DNA from: an uncultured Collinsella sp.
GTDB lineage: Bacteria; Actinomycetota; Coriobacteriia; Coriobacteriales; Coriobacteriaceae
Assembly (NCBI GenBank): GCA_902465015.1
Contig: CABQLK010000052.1
Coordinates: 1-13,619 of the forward strand
Direction: 5' to 3'
Length of the DNA stretch: 13,619 nt
Numbering within the stretch: position 1 is the first letter of the stretch; every line of letters starts with the position of its first letter. The notes beneath the pieces are model-generated. The model was not told where the DNA came from and ran no database searches. It worked only from the letters and a program-made list of their open reading frames with translations. Both the position numbers and the translations under genes were made by a program. Below are positions 1 through 8,064 of the stretch, piece after piece.

Positions 1-23
1 GGAGAGCACATTAAGTGCTCTCC
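1..23. repeat. Perfect 9-bp inverted repeat (hairpin) at the window edge
   Basis: GGAGAGCAC and GTGCTCTCC are separated by a 5-nt loop (attaa). No T-run follows on the plus strand. On the minus strand any T-run would lie outside the window. It could be the stem of a terminator belonging to a neighbouring minus-strand transcript, but this cannot be decided here. No gene was seen between this hairpin and the gyrA terminator. Confidence 0.45.
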
Positions 24-97
24 GGCTCGTGCGGAACTCGCGATCGACTTCGCATGCCGCCGGGCAGCCGGGGCAGACGTGGGGTTCATAGATTTTC

Positions 98-130
98 AAA
101 AAAGCGGTCGGCGCGCAGTGCGCCGACCGC
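98..130 (-). terminator. Intrinsic terminator of gyrB-gyrA
   Basis: Read on the minus strand, an 11-bp perfect GC-rich stem (GCGGTCGGCGC paired with GCGCCGACCGC, 5-nt loop) is followed directly by six T residues. It begins about 40 nt after the gyrA stop codon, as expected for the rho-independent end of the gyrase transcript. Confidence 0.9.
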
Positions 131-170
131 CGATATATGGGGTCTGATGATTTTTACCGGCTAGGGCTTC

Positions 171-2909
171 TTACTCGTCGAGGAGATCCTCTGGCATATC
201 GTTGCCGTCGCCTAGGTCGACTGGGGCCTCTTCGGCGTCGGCTGCGGCCTCGGCATCCTCGCCCTCGGGCTTCTCTTTTGCGGCCGTCATGCGCGCTACG
301 GCGCAGATGCGGTCGTTGTCGTCGACGGTCATCATCTTGACGCCCTGGGTGGCGCGGCCAGTCTGGCTGATCTCGTCGGTCTTGACACGAATGACCGTCG
401 CGCCCTCCGTCACGATGAACAGCTCGTGCTGCGGGCCCACCGTCTTCATGGCCGCGAGGTTACCCTTACGCTCGGTCATTTGGATGGTGTAGACGCCCTG
501 GCCGCCGCGATTCTGCTCCGGGTAGTCCGCAACCGGTGTGCGCTTGCCGTAGCCGCGCTCGGTGATGACGAACAGATCGCCGTTGCCGTTAGTGACTTCC
601 ATGCCCAGAACGCTCACGCCGTCCTTCATGCCGATACCGCGAACGCCGCTGGTGTCGCGGCCGGTAGCGCGCACCTGCTCCTCGGAGAACATGATCGCCT
701 TGCCCGCGGTGGTGGCTAGGATAATCTTGTCGCCCTCGCGCACGCGGCGCACGTTCAGCAGCGCGTCGTCGTCACGCAGGTTGATAGCGATCAGGCCGTC
801 GCGACGGCTGCGATCATATGCGCTCATCACGGTCTTCTTGACCATGCCGCTCTTGGTGGCAAACATCAGGTACTCGTCGGCCGGGAACTCGCGGCAGCTG
901 ATGACGCTCGCGATCTTCTCGCCCTCCTCGAAAGGCAGCAAGTTGACGATCGCGGTACCGCGTGCCTGGCGCGTACCTACCGGCAGCTCGTGCACCTTCA
1001 GGCGATAGACCTTGCCCTTGCTCGAGAAGAACAGCACGTACTCGTGCGTGGACGCGATGAACATCTCGTCGATGACGTCGTCCTCTTTGAGGTTGACGCC
1101 CGACACGCCCTTGCCACCGCGCTTCTGGGCACGGTAGGCGGCCACCGGGATACGCTTAACGTAGCCGGTGTGGGTGATGGTCACGACCATATCCTCGTCG
1201 GCGATGAGGTCCTCGACATCCAGGTCCTTCTCAACCTGGCTGATCTCGGTGCGGCGCTTGTCGCCAAACTTCTTGGAGATCTCGCGCATCTCTTCCTTGA
1301 TGACGCCCAGGATCTTCTCCTCATGCGCCAGCAGGTCCTCGTAGTAGGCGATGGCGCGGCGCAGGCCGTCCAACTCTTCTTGGATTTTGTCGCGCTCCAG
1401 GCCGGTCAGGCGGCGCAGCTTCATCTCGAGGATGGCCGTGGTCTGCTCGGGCGTAAAGCCAAAGCGCTCGATCAAGCGGCTGCTGGCCTCGGAGTCGGTC
1501 TGCGAGGAGCGGATGATGCTAATGACCTCGTCGATATGGTCGAGGGCCATCAGGTAGCCCTCAAGGATATGCGCGCGGGCCTGGGCCTTTTTAAGGTCGA
1601 AGCGAGTGCGGCGAGTGACGACGTCGACCTGGTGGTCGATGTAGTGCTGCAGCATCTCGCGCAGGCTCAGGCATTTGGGAACGCCGTTGACGAGCGCCAG
1701 GTTGTTGGCGCCAAAGGTCGTCTGCAGCGAGGTGTACTTATACAGGTTGTTGAGCACGACCTGCGGAATGACGCCCTTCTTGAGCTCGATGACCAGACGG
1801 ATACCCTTCTGGTTGGACTCATCGCGCATATCCGAGATGCCCTCGATGCGCTTGTCGTTGACGAGCTGGGCGATCTTCTCCTGCAGGGTGCCTTTGTTGA
1901 CCATGTAGGGAATCTCGGTAAAGACCAGGCGGCTGCGACCGGTCTTGGTGGACTCCACGTGTGCCTTGGCACGCACGGTAATGGAGCCGCGGCCGGTCTC
2001 GTAGCTCTGCTTAATGCCGGCGCTGCCCATGATGATGGCGCCGGTGGGGAAGTCCGGACCGGGCATGATCTGCATGAGCTCGTCGACGGTGGCGTCGGGG
2101 TTGTCGATCAGGTAGCAGGTGGCCTCGATCGCCTCGGTGAGGTTATGCGGGGCGATGTTGGTGGCCATGCCGACGGCGATGCCCTGGCTGCCGTTGACCA
2201 GCAGGTTGGGGAAGCGCGCAGGCAGCGCCACGGGCTCGGCGAGCGATTCGTCGTAGTTGGGCTGCCAGTCGACGGTATCCTTCTGCAAGTCACGCAGCAG
2301 TTCCATGGCGGGCTTTGCCAAGCGGCTCTCGGTGTAACGCATGGCTGCCGCGCCGTCGCCGTCGATGTTGCCGAAGTTGCCGTGACCGTCGATGAGCGGC
2401 GTGCGCATGGAGAACCACTGCGCCAGGCGGACCATGGCCTCATAGACCGCGAAGTCACCATGCGGGTGGTACTTACCGATAACTTCGCCGACCGTCCAGG
2501 CCGACTTCTTATGTGGGCGGTTGGGGTAGATGCCGCTCTCGTTCATCGCGTACAGAATGCGGCGGTGCACCGGCTTTAAGCCGTCGCGCACGTCCGGCAG
2601 GGCGCGCGCCGTGATAACCGACATCGAATACTCGATAAACGACTGCTTCATCTCGCGACCGAACTCCGAAATCTGGAGCTGACCGCCGTTGATATCCTCG
2701 CCGGCCGAGGCGCCACGGTCGACTTCGCCAAAGCTCTCCTCGAGCTCGGCGTCGTCTTCTTCCTCATCATCATCGGCATCGGGGTTATAGGCGTCCGGGT
2801 CGCCGTCCTCGCCCTGCTCAGCACGGGCAAGCAGGCGCTTCAGATCATCGGGCATACCGGCGTCGCCGGCCTCGTCCATACCCTCGTTGTTGTTGATATC
2901 GTCTGCCAC
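171..2909 (-). CDS. gyrA: DNA gyrase subunit A
   Basis: The breakage-reunion subunit of the A2B2 type II topoisomerase that introduces negative supercoils. The 912 residues include the conserved core from about 85 (MKQSFIEYSMSVITARALPD), the catalytic Arg191-Tyr192 pair in AAMRYTE, and a C-terminal beta-pinwheel with the GyrA box QKRGGKG at 595-601. That box marks true gyrase rather than topoisomerase IV ParC. The start is GTG, preceded by GGAGG with 4-nt spacing, 11 nt after the gyrB stop, so gyrB and gyrA form an operon. Two oddities stand out. There is an acidic N-terminal extension of about 70 residues compared with E. coli (catalytic Tyr192 versus Tyr122), plus an acidic tail after about 880. 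The quinolone-determining positions equivalent to E. coli Ser83 and Asp87 are Phe153 and Glu157. Confidence 0.98.
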   Translation of the reverse strand: MADDINNNEGMDEAGDAGMPDDLKRLLARAEQGEDGDPDAYNPDADDDEEEDDAELEESFGEVDRGASAGEDINGGQLQISEFGREMKQSFIEYSMSVITARALPDVRDGLKPVHRRILYAMNESGIYPNRPHKKSAWTVGEVIGKYHPHGDFAVYEAMVRLAQWFSMRTPLIDGHGNFGNIDGDGAAAMRYTESRLAKPAMELLRDLQKDTVDWQPNYDESLAEPVALPARFPNLLVNGSQGIAVGMATNIAPHNLTEAIEATCYLIDNPDATVDELMQIMPGPDFPTGAIIMGSAGIKQSYETGRGSITVRAKAHVESTKTGRSRLVFTEIPYMVNKGTLQEKIAQLVNDKRIEGISDMRDESNQKGIRLVIELKKGVIPQVVLNNLYKYTSLQTTFGANNLALVNGVPKCLSLREMLQHYIDHQVDVVTRRTRFDLKKAQARAHILEGYLMALDHIDEVISIIRSSQTDSEASSRLIERFGFTPEQTTAILEMKLRRLTGLERDKIQEELDGLRRAIAYYEDLLAHEEKILGVIKEEMREISKKFGDKRRTEISQVEKDLDVEDLIADEDMVVTITHTGYVKRIPVAAYRAQKRGGKGVSGVNLKEDDVIDEMFIASTHEYVLFFSSKGKVYRLKVHELPVGTRQARGTAIVNLLPFEEGEKIASVISCREFPADEYLMFATKSGMVKKTVMSAYDRSRRDGLIAINLRDDDALLNVRRVREGDKIILATTAGKAIMFSEEQVRATGRDTSGVRGIGMKDGVSVLGMEVTNGNGDLFVITERGYGKRTPVADYPEQNRGGQGVYTIQMTERKGNLAAMKTVGPQHELFIVTEGATVIRVKTDEISQTGRATQGVKMMTVDDNDRICAVARMTAAKEKPEGEDAEAAADAEEAPVDLGDGNDMPEDLLDE

Positions 2910-2920
2910 GTTACCTCCTC

Positions 2921-4951
2921 TTAAGCATCAAGGAAACGCGCGTCATGCGCATGTTTTTCAATGTACTCGCGGCGATAGCCGACCTCGGAACCCATCAGCT
3001 CGCGAACGGCGCGGTCCGCCACCACGGCGTCCTCGATCGACACGCGCTGCAGGATGCGGGTCTTGGGGTCCATCGTCGTCGAGGCAAGCTGCTTGGGGTC
3101 CATCTCGCCCAGGCCCTTGTAGCGCTGGACGGTATAGCCCTTGCGCTTTTTGGTGATCTTGCCGTCCTTGGCTTTGCCGTCCTCGTCGTTATCGTCGGGG
3201 TTCAGGCCCAGGCTCTGGATGGTGTCGCGCAGGATCTCGTCTTCGGGCTGGCGGCCGTTGGGATACACGTAGTGGATCTTGTTGCGCACCTTAATGCCAA
3301 AGATGGGCGGGCAGGCAACATAGACGTAGCCGGCATCGATCAGCGGACGCATGTACTTGTAGAAGAACGTCAGCAGCAGGATGCGGATATGCGCACCGTC
3401 GACGTCTGCATCGGTCATGATGATGATCTTGTGGTAGCGCGCCTTGGTAATGTCGAAGTCGCCACCGTCGCCGGCGCTCGTCGTGACGCCGCAGCCGATC
3501 GCGGTGATAAGCGATTGAATGGTGTCGCTCGAGAACGCGCGGTGGTCGCCCACGCGCTCGACGTTCAAAATCTTGCCGCGCAGGGGCAGAATCGCCTGGA
3601 TGTCTCGGCGGCGGCCGTCCTTGGCCGAGCCGCCTGCCGAGTCGCCCTCTACGATAAAGAGCTCAGTCAACTCGGCGTCACGCACCGAACAGTCGGCGAG
3701 CTTGCCGGGCAGCGACGCCGTCTCGAGCAGGCTCTTGCGGCGGGTCGCCTCGCGCGCCTTGCGAGCGGCGTTGCGCGCCTTGCAGGCCTGTTGGGCCTTC
3801 TTGACGATCTCACGAGCGGGCTTGGGATGCTCCTCGAGGTAATCGGCAAGGCCGTCGGTCACGATCTTGAGCGTCAGCGCGCGCATATAGGAGCTGCCGA
3901 GCTTGGCCTTGGTCTGGCCCTCAAACTGCGGATCGGGCAGTTTGACCGAGATAACGGCCGAAAGGCCCTCGCGCACATCGTCGCCGGTGAGGTTGGCGTC
4001 TTTCTCCTTGAGCAGGTTCTGCTTGCGGGCGTAATCGTTAATCACGCGGGTGAGCGCGGTGCGGAAGCCCTCGAGGTGCATGCCGCCCTCGGGGGTGTAG
4101 ATGTCGTTGGCAAACGACATGACGTTCTCGCCGTAGCCGCTATTCCACTGCAAGGACACCTCGACCTCGCCCATCTTGGTCACGGGCGCATCCGGATCCG
4201 ATTTGCCCTCAATATAGATGGGGCCCTTAAAGGCCTCGGGGACATCCTTGCCCTCGTTGAGGAACTTGACGAAGTCGATGATGCCGCCGGCATAGCAAAA
4301 CTCCTCCACATGGGGAGTCGCCTCGCGCTCGTCGGTCAGCACGATCTTGAGGTTCTTGTTGAGGAATGCCGTCTCCTGCAGACGGTTGTGCAGCGTGTCG
4401 AAATCGTAGATGCAGGTCTCGAAGATCTCGTCGTCGGGCCAGAAGCTGACAGTGGTACCCGTCGTCTCCGAAGTGCCCACGACCTCCATCTTCTTGACGG
4501 TCTTGCCGCGCGAAAACTCCATCTCGTAGATGTTGCCGTCGCGGCATACCTGTACGACCACACGCTTGGACAGGGCGTTGACGACGGAGATGCCCACGCC
4601 GTGCAGTCCGCCCGAGACCTTGTAGGCCGAGTTATCGAACTTACCGCCGGCGTGCAGGATCGTCATGACGACCTCGAGCGTCGGGATCTTTTTGATAGGA
4701 TGCTCGTCGACGGGGATGCCGCGCCCGTTGTCGACGACCGTGATGGAGTTGTCGGCGTGGACCGTCACCTGAATCTCGGTGCAGAAACCGGCCATGGCCT
4801 CGTCGACGGAGTTGTCAACGATCTCCCACACCAGGTGATGAAGACCGCTGGCGCTCGTCGAGCCAATGTACATGCCCGGGCGCTTACGAACGGCCTCGAG
4901 ACCTTCGAGAATCTTAATCTCGCCGCCATCGTAATCGTTTTCGTTTGCCAC
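2921..4951 (-). CDS. gyrB: DNA gyrase subunit B
   Basis: The ATPase and TOPRIM subunit of gyrase, which drives strand passage by ATP-dependent clamp closure. In order: a GHKL ATPase with N-box Glu43 and Asn47 (VWEIVDNSVDEA), Asp74 in DNGRGIP, and a glycine lid GGLHGVGISVVNAL at 114-127; a transducer with the catalytic QTK loop (Gln346-Lys348); a TOPRIM domain with Glu435 (EGDSAGGSAK) and Asp514/Asp516 (DADVDGAH); and the C-terminal QRYKGLGEMDP at 609-619. The 676-residue length fits short gyrase B proteins without the E. coli insertion. A Lys/Asp-rich insert at about 586-604 precedes the tail. The start is GTG with AAGGAGG only 4 nt upstream. It is separated from dciA by a terminator, so it probably has its own promoter, and it is followed 11 nt later by gyrA. 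Confidence 0.98.
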   Translation of the reverse strand: MANENDYDGGEIKILEGLEAVRKRPGMYIGSTSASGLHHLVWEIVDNSVDEAMAGFCTEIQVTVHADNSITVVDNGRGIPVDEHPIKKIPTLEVVMTILHAGGKFDNSAYKVSGGLHGVGISVVNALSKRVVVQVCRDGNIYEMEFSRGKTVKKMEVVGTSETTGTTVSFWPDDEIFETCIYDFDTLHNRLQETAFLNKNLKIVLTDEREATPHVEEFCYAGGIIDFVKFLNEGKDVPEAFKGPIYIEGKSDPDAPVTKMGEVEVSLQWNSGYGENVMSFANDIYTPEGGMHLEGFRTALTRVINDYARKQNLLKEKDANLTGDDVREGLSAVISVKLPDPQFEGQTKAKLGSSYMRALTLKIVTDGLADYLEEHPKPAREIVKKAQQACKARNAARKAREATRRKSLLETASLPGKLADCSVRDAELTELFIVEGDSAGGSAKDGRRRDIQAILPLRGKILNVERVGDHRAFSSDTIQSLITAIGCGVTTSAGDGGDFDITKARYHKIIIMTDADVDGAHIRILLLTFFYKYMRPLIDAGYVYVACPPIFGIKVRNKIHYVYPNGRQPEDEILRDTIQSLGLNPDDNDEDGKAKDGKITKKRKGYTVQRYKGLGEMDPKQLASTTMDPKTRILQRVSIEDAVVADRAVRELMGSEVGYRREYIEKHAHDARFLDA

Positions 4952-5000
4952 ACGTCCTCCTTCAGTTAAGAAAATGTGTACAGCCTTACTAGTTTATCGT

Positions 5001-5030
5001 AAAAAAATACCCTCGGGAACGAGGGTATTT
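5001..5030 (-). terminator. Intrinsic terminator after dciA
   Basis: Read on the minus strand, AAATACCCTCG and CGAGGGTATTT pair perfectly (11 bp, 4-nt loop) and run into seven T residues. It lies between the dciA stop and the gyrB start, so it ends the dnaN-recF-dciA transcript and separates it from gyrBA. The 45 nt between it and gyrB must hold the gyrB promoter. Only a weak candidate was seen there (TTTACG, 17 nt, TACACA). Confidence 0.9.
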
Positions 5031-5056
5031 GGCTCTACAAGGCCACCAGATGCGAT

Positions 5057-5620
5057 TTAAGGCTCTTTTTTGCTCTGCACGCCCTTGGCCCACTCGGCAC
5101 TGGCTCTCATGGCGTTCTCGAGGGCCTCGCGCAGTTTTTGGTCTTCGATGGGCGCCACTTGGCGCTCAATCTCGGTGCGCTCGGCATCGCTGAGGTCGGC
5201 GTGTGGGGCCGGCGGGCGCTCGGTCGTCGCCGGGCGAAGGCGCTCCTTGGCGGCGGACGGCATGTGACCGGGCGCGGTGGTTTTGAACACCAGGCCGTCC
5301 ACATGCGCACCGGCGCGCTCCATGCGCGCGCGGATGATCTCACGCAACAGCGTCATTTCCTGCGTCCACGAGGGCGAATCGAGATATACCAGCAGCTCAT
5401 TGGACTCGGGCAGGTAGCGCAGACCCGTCACATGCCGCCCCTCGCGCGTGCCCGAGCACACCGCGTTCCACGCGCGATAGACCGCGCGCGACTCCTCGGC
5501 AGCCTCCATCTGCGCACGGCGCTCAGGCGTCGCCGACGCCAGGATGCGCTGGCGCTCTGCGTTCAAAAACCCACTGAAGGCGACCATCTCGCTCTCGCGC
5601 TCGTAATTAGCACGTCTCAC
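5057..5620 (-). CDS. dciA: DciA-like DUF721 protein, probable replicative helicase loader
   Basis: A 187-residue protein recognised as DUF721/DciA from the central segment at about 60-98. There a hydrophobic strand (ELLVYLDSPSW, about 74-84) precedes the family's Ser-x-x-Trp and a helix TQEMTLLREIIRARM. DciA proteins interact with and help load the DnaB replicative helicase in bacteria lacking DnaC or DnaI. The position between recF and gyrB is the usual one in Actinobacteria. The remainder is low-similarity: a charged helical N-terminus, a Pro-rich linker at about 114-140 and a charged helix at about 140-180. The start chosen is GTG at 5620, overlapping the end of recF by 14 nt, which suggests translational coupling. 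An ATG at codon 12 (5587) is an alternative. The helicase-loading role is by family and was not shown directly. Confidence 0.8.
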   Translation of the reverse strand: MRRANYERESEMVAFSGFLNAERQRILASATPERRAQMEAAEESRAVYRAWNAVCSGTREGRHVTGLRYLPESNELLVYLDSPSWTQEMTLLREIIRARMERAGAHVDGLVFKTTAPGHMPSAAKERLRPATTERPPAPHADLSDAERTEIERQVAPIEDQKLREALENAMRASAEWAKGVQSKKEP

Positions 5621-6713
5621 CCATGCTCACCACCTTGGCTCGATCAAGCAGGTCATCGGTAAAGTATCCCAGGTTGGTCGTGGTTATGACCGTTTGGATA
5701 TCATCGCCGATCAGCCGCAGAAAAGCACCGCGGCGCTCGCCGTCGAGCTCGCTCATCACGTCGTCCAGAAGCAACAGCGGAGCAGTACCCAGAACATCGC
5801 GAGCCACGGCCACCTCGGCCACCTTCCAGGACAGTACCAACGTTCGCTGCTGTCCTTGGCTGGCAAATGAACGAGCGGAGCGACCCGCCACGGTAAATTC
5901 AATCTCGTCGCGATGCGGTCCCACCAACGTCACGCCGCGGCGAATTTCCTCGCCGGCGTGCTCATCAAGGGCGGCCAGCATGCGCTCGTACGCCCAGCCC
6001 TTCAGCTCTTCGCGATCCTCGACCTGGGGCAAATCCCCCAGCGTGGACGCATAGGACACGTTGGCGGCTTCACCGGACGCCACTTGCCCGTAGGCAGTAC
6101 GCACATGGCCCGCCAGCCGGTCGAGCAGGGCCAACCGGTGCACGAGCAGAGCCGCGCCCGCGCGGGCAATCGAATCGTTCCACGCGCCGAGCATCTCACG
6201 GCAGCACCAGGCCTCCTTGAGCAAGGCGTTGCGCTGGGTCACGCAGCGCCCATAGGTGCTCGCAAGATCGGCATAGCGTGCGCTCAGTTGCATGCCAAAG
6301 TCATCGAGGGCGGCGCGGCGCACACTGGCGCCCCGCTTAACCATGTCCAGATGGTCGGGGCAAAACAGCACGCTCGGCAGAACCCCGCGCACACCGGCGG
6401 CAGAGCATCTCTTGCCGTTGCGGCTAAACGAGCGCTTACCGTCCTCCGCGCTCAATCCCATATCAAGCACGCGGCCGTCGCCCTCGAGCCTCAGCTCGAC
6501 CTTGCACGAGCCCACGCCATCATGGATGAGCTCGGCTGCGGTCGGATGCCTAAACGAGGCGCCGCTCGTCAGCAGCTGCAGCGCCTCTATGAGATTGGTC
6601 TTTCCCGCCGCGTTGGGTCCCGCAAGTATCGTCACGCCCTCGTCCAGGGCAAGGCGATAGCTATCGAAGCTGCGGTAGTGCGCGACGGAAAGATCGCGGG
6701 CGAACATGGTCAT
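5607..6713 (-). CDS. recF: DNA replication and repair protein RecF
   Basis: An SMC-like ABC ATPase that works with RecO and RecR to load RecA at single-strand gaps and stalled forks. The 368-residue length is typical. Visible motifs are Walker A GPNAAGKTN (32-40), the RecF motif GPHRDE (265-270), the ABC signature SQGQQR (285-290) and Walker B LLLLDD followed by VMSELD (313-324). The start is ATG at 6713, only 9 nt after the dnaN stop. No clear Shine-Dalgarno sequence is present, so translation is probably coupled to dnaN. A second in-frame ATG lies at codon 3. The 3' end overlaps dciA. The order dnaA-dnaN-recF is the classical origin arrangement. Confidence 0.97.
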   Translation of the reverse strand: MTMFARDLSVAHYRSFDSYRLALDEGVTILAGPNAAGKTNLIEALQLLTSGASFRHPTAAELIHDGVGSCKVELRLEGDGRVLDMGLSAEDGKRSFSRNGKRCSAAGVRGVLPSVLFCPDHLDMVKRGASVRRAALDDFGMQLSARYADLASTYGRCVTQRNALLKEAWCCREMLGAWNDSIARAGAALLVHRLALLDRLAGHVRTAYGQVASGEAANVSYASTLGDLPQVEDREELKGWAYERMLAALDEHAGEEIRRGVTLVGPHRDEIEFTVAGRSARSFASQGQQRTLVLSWKVAEVAVARDVLGTAPLLLLDDVMSELDGERRGAFLRLIGDDIQTVITTTNLGYFTDDLLDRAKVVSMGETC

Positions 6714-6722
6714 GGCGCAGCG

Positions 6723-7826
6723 CTAGATGCGGACCGGCATGACCAGGTACAGGTAGTTGATCTTGTCGTAGGACTTGAAGATGCCCGCCTGCGAGTAGCT
6801 CTTGAGCTCCAGCGTGATCTCCTTCTCCTTGGACAGAGCATTGAGGCAGCCGAAGATGTAGTGGTAGTTGAAGGCGATGGTACCCGACTCGCCCTCGGCC
6901 TCGACATCGATCGTCTCCTGCGCAAGGTCCTGGTCATTGGAAATGGAGGACAGGCCCATCTGCCCGTTCTCGACATCGATCTCGAACTTGACGGCGGGGT
7001 TGGCGCTCGCGATAACGGCCACGCGCTTGAGGGCGGCGTTAAAGGCGGCGACGTCGATCTTGACGCTCGTCACGCACGAATCGGGGATGAGCTGCTTGTA
7101 GTTGGGGTACACGCCCTCGATGCGGCGCGACACGTAGGTGGTGTTGCCGGCCTCAAAGACGACCTGGGTGTCGGTAGCCCCGATCATGATGGTCGCCTGG
7201 CTGGCCATGATGTTCAGCGCGTCGTTAAAGGCGTCAGCCGGAACGTTGAGCTCAAAGGAGCCCTCGAGGGTCGAGGTCTCGACCTGCGTATCGCACACGG
7301 CCAAGCGGAAGGAATCGGTCGCCACCAGGCGCACGGTATTGTTCTCGACCTTCATGTGCACGCCGCCCAGGATGGGGCGGGCCTTGTCGGTCGAGGTGAC
7401 GCGCCACACGCGACCGACCATTTCGGACAAGATATCGGTCGGCAGCTCCACGGCACTCTCGATGGCATAGGCCGGAAACTCGGGGAAGTCATTGGCATCG
7501 AGCGTGTTCAGCCTAAAAGAGCTCTTCTCGCAACTGATCAGCACCTGGCGCTCGGACAGCTCAAAGGTGACCGGGGCATCGGGGAGGGTCTTGGTGATAT
7601 TGGAGAGCATCTTACAAGGGATAACCATCTCGCCCTCTTCTTCGACATGCGCCGCGATGCGATGACGGATCGAGATGGTGTAGTTAGAGGTCTGGAATTC
7701 CAAGATGCCGTCTTGCGCCTTGACGAGCACGCCCGACAGGATGGGAAGGGTGGATGCCGAAGCGACGCCCTTCATAACGACGCCGATGGCTTGTGTAAGC
7801 GAGCTCTGGCTGACGGTGAACTTCAT
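6723..7826 (-). CDS. dnaN: DNA polymerase III beta subunit (sliding clamp)
   Basis: The ring-shaped processivity clamp that tethers replicative polymerase and other partners to DNA. The 367 residues begin MKFTVSQSSL and end in the family's characteristic LVMPVRI (compare MPMRL in E. coli). Between them lie the three repeated clamp folds, with recognisable segments such as TLPILSGVL (27-35), ARPILGGVHM, ATDSFRLA and RRIEGVYPNYKQLIP. The start is ATG at 7826, with a modest AGAAAGG Shine-Dalgarno 9 nt upstream. The 5' flank is the AT-rich, trio-containing part of the putative origin. The gene is followed closely by recF and probably shares its transcript. Confidence 0.98.
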   Translation of the reverse strand: MKFTVSQSSLTQAIGVVMKGVASASTLPILSGVLVKAQDGILEFQTSNYTISIRHRIAAHVEEEGEMVIPCKMLSNITKTLPDAPVTFELSERQVLISCEKSSFRLNTLDANDFPEFPAYAIESAVELPTDILSEMVGRVWRVTSTDKARPILGGVHMKVENNTVRLVATDSFRLAVCDTQVETSTLEGSFELNVPADAFNDALNIMASQATIMIGATDTQVVFEAGNTTYVSRRIEGVYPNYKQLIPDSCVTSVKIDVAAFNAALKRVAVIASANPAVKFEIDVENGQMGLSSISNDQDLAQETIDVEAEGESGTIAFNYHYIFGCLNALSKEKEITLELKSYSQAGIFKSYDKINYLYLVMPVRI

Positions 7827-7827
7827 C

Positions 7828-7873
7828 TTTTAATACCTTTCTATAGATATAAATATCTTAATAATAGTAATAG
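7828..7873. other. AT-rich candidate DNA unwinding element
   Basis: Only 7 of 46 bases are G or C, in an otherwise GC-rich window, making this the most AT-rich stretch noticed. It adjoins the trio-like triplets and the dnaN ribosome binding site (AGAAAGG on the minus strand, 7836-7842). It also contains a perfect inverted repeat AGATAT-aa-ATATCT (7845-7858). It could serve both as the origin melting site and as part of the dnaN promoter. Confidence 0.65.
7859..7873 (+). other. DnaA-trio-like element
   Basis: TAATAATAGTAATAG is five consecutive triplets of the form T-A-(A/G). DnaA-trios in B. subtilis fit (T/A)-A-(G/A) read 5' to 3' towards the DnaA boxes. Here too the boxes lie 3' of the triplets on this strand, the nearest candidate being TGTTGATTA at 7886-7894, 12 nt away. 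Recognition is by pattern and position only. Confidence 0.6.
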
Positions 7874-7967
7874 CACTGACGAAACTGTTGATTACTCCCA
7901 AAGACGCAGGTCAGACCCAGAAAGAGAATCGACAGCAACCTGTGTGCAACGGGGGTGGTTTTCCACG

Positions 7968-7978
7968 TTCAAAACCTG
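7968..7978 (+). repeat. 11-bp direct repeat, copy 1 (TTCAAAACCTG)
   Basis: An exact copy of 11233-11243 in the other half of the putative origin, same orientation. It directly follows the box-like TTTTCCACG at 7959-7967. Confidence 0.85.
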
Positions 7979-8038
7979 CGCAAAACTTTTCATCACCGCG
8001 GGTTGGGTTTTAAACACCTTATGCCCGTGGTTTCGACA

Positions 8039-8051
8039 AGTTTTCAACAGG
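8039..8051 (+). repeat. 13-bp origin repeat with variant DnaA box, copy 1
   Basis: AGTTTTCAACAGG, 14 nt from the end of dnaA. It contains TTTTCAACA, which matches the DnaA box consensus TTWTNCACA except for A at position 6. Two further exact copies in the opposite orientation lie at 11240-11252 and 11293-11305. The preceding bases extend a 16-bp near-repeat: TTTCGACAAGTTTTCA at 8031-8046 versus TTTCGACAACTTTTCA at 11221-11236. Confidence 0.8.
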
Positions 8052-8064
8052 TGTCTCTATTTCC

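Larger units (their letters stand above)
7827..8064. other. Putative left half of oriC (dnaA-dnaN spacer)
   Basis: A 238-bp non-coding spacer with three parts. From dnaN outward these are an AT-rich tract (7828-7873, 7 G/C in 46 nt), DnaA-trio-like triplets (7859-7873), and a zone of box-like sequences. The latter include TTTTCAACA at 8041-8049, TTTTCATCA at 7987-7995, TTTTCCACG at 7959-7967 and, on the minus strand, TAATCAACA at 7886-7894. It shares an exact 11-mer, a 13-mer and a near-exact 16-mer with the spacer at 11221-11305. The layout (dnaA, boxes, trios, AT-rich DNA, dnaN) matches the unwinding side of the B. subtilis origin. No clear terminator was seen after dnaA. Confidence 0.8.

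Noticed and set aside
1..97. Possible tRNA fragment (hairpin plus ggggttcata)
   Set aside because: No acceptor pairing, anticodon arm or proper T-arm could be formed. Only a simple hairpin is supported.
990..2579. Long plus-strand open frame opposite gyrA (529 codons)
   Set aside because: Shadow of gyrA. It has a low-complexity Leu/Val/Asp/His/Gly composition typical of antisense frames in GC-rich genes, and no recognisable domain.
2945..4969. Plus-strand open frame opposite gyrB (674 codons)
   Set aside because: Exact antisense shadow of the fully conserved gyrB. No Shine-Dalgarno and no domain.
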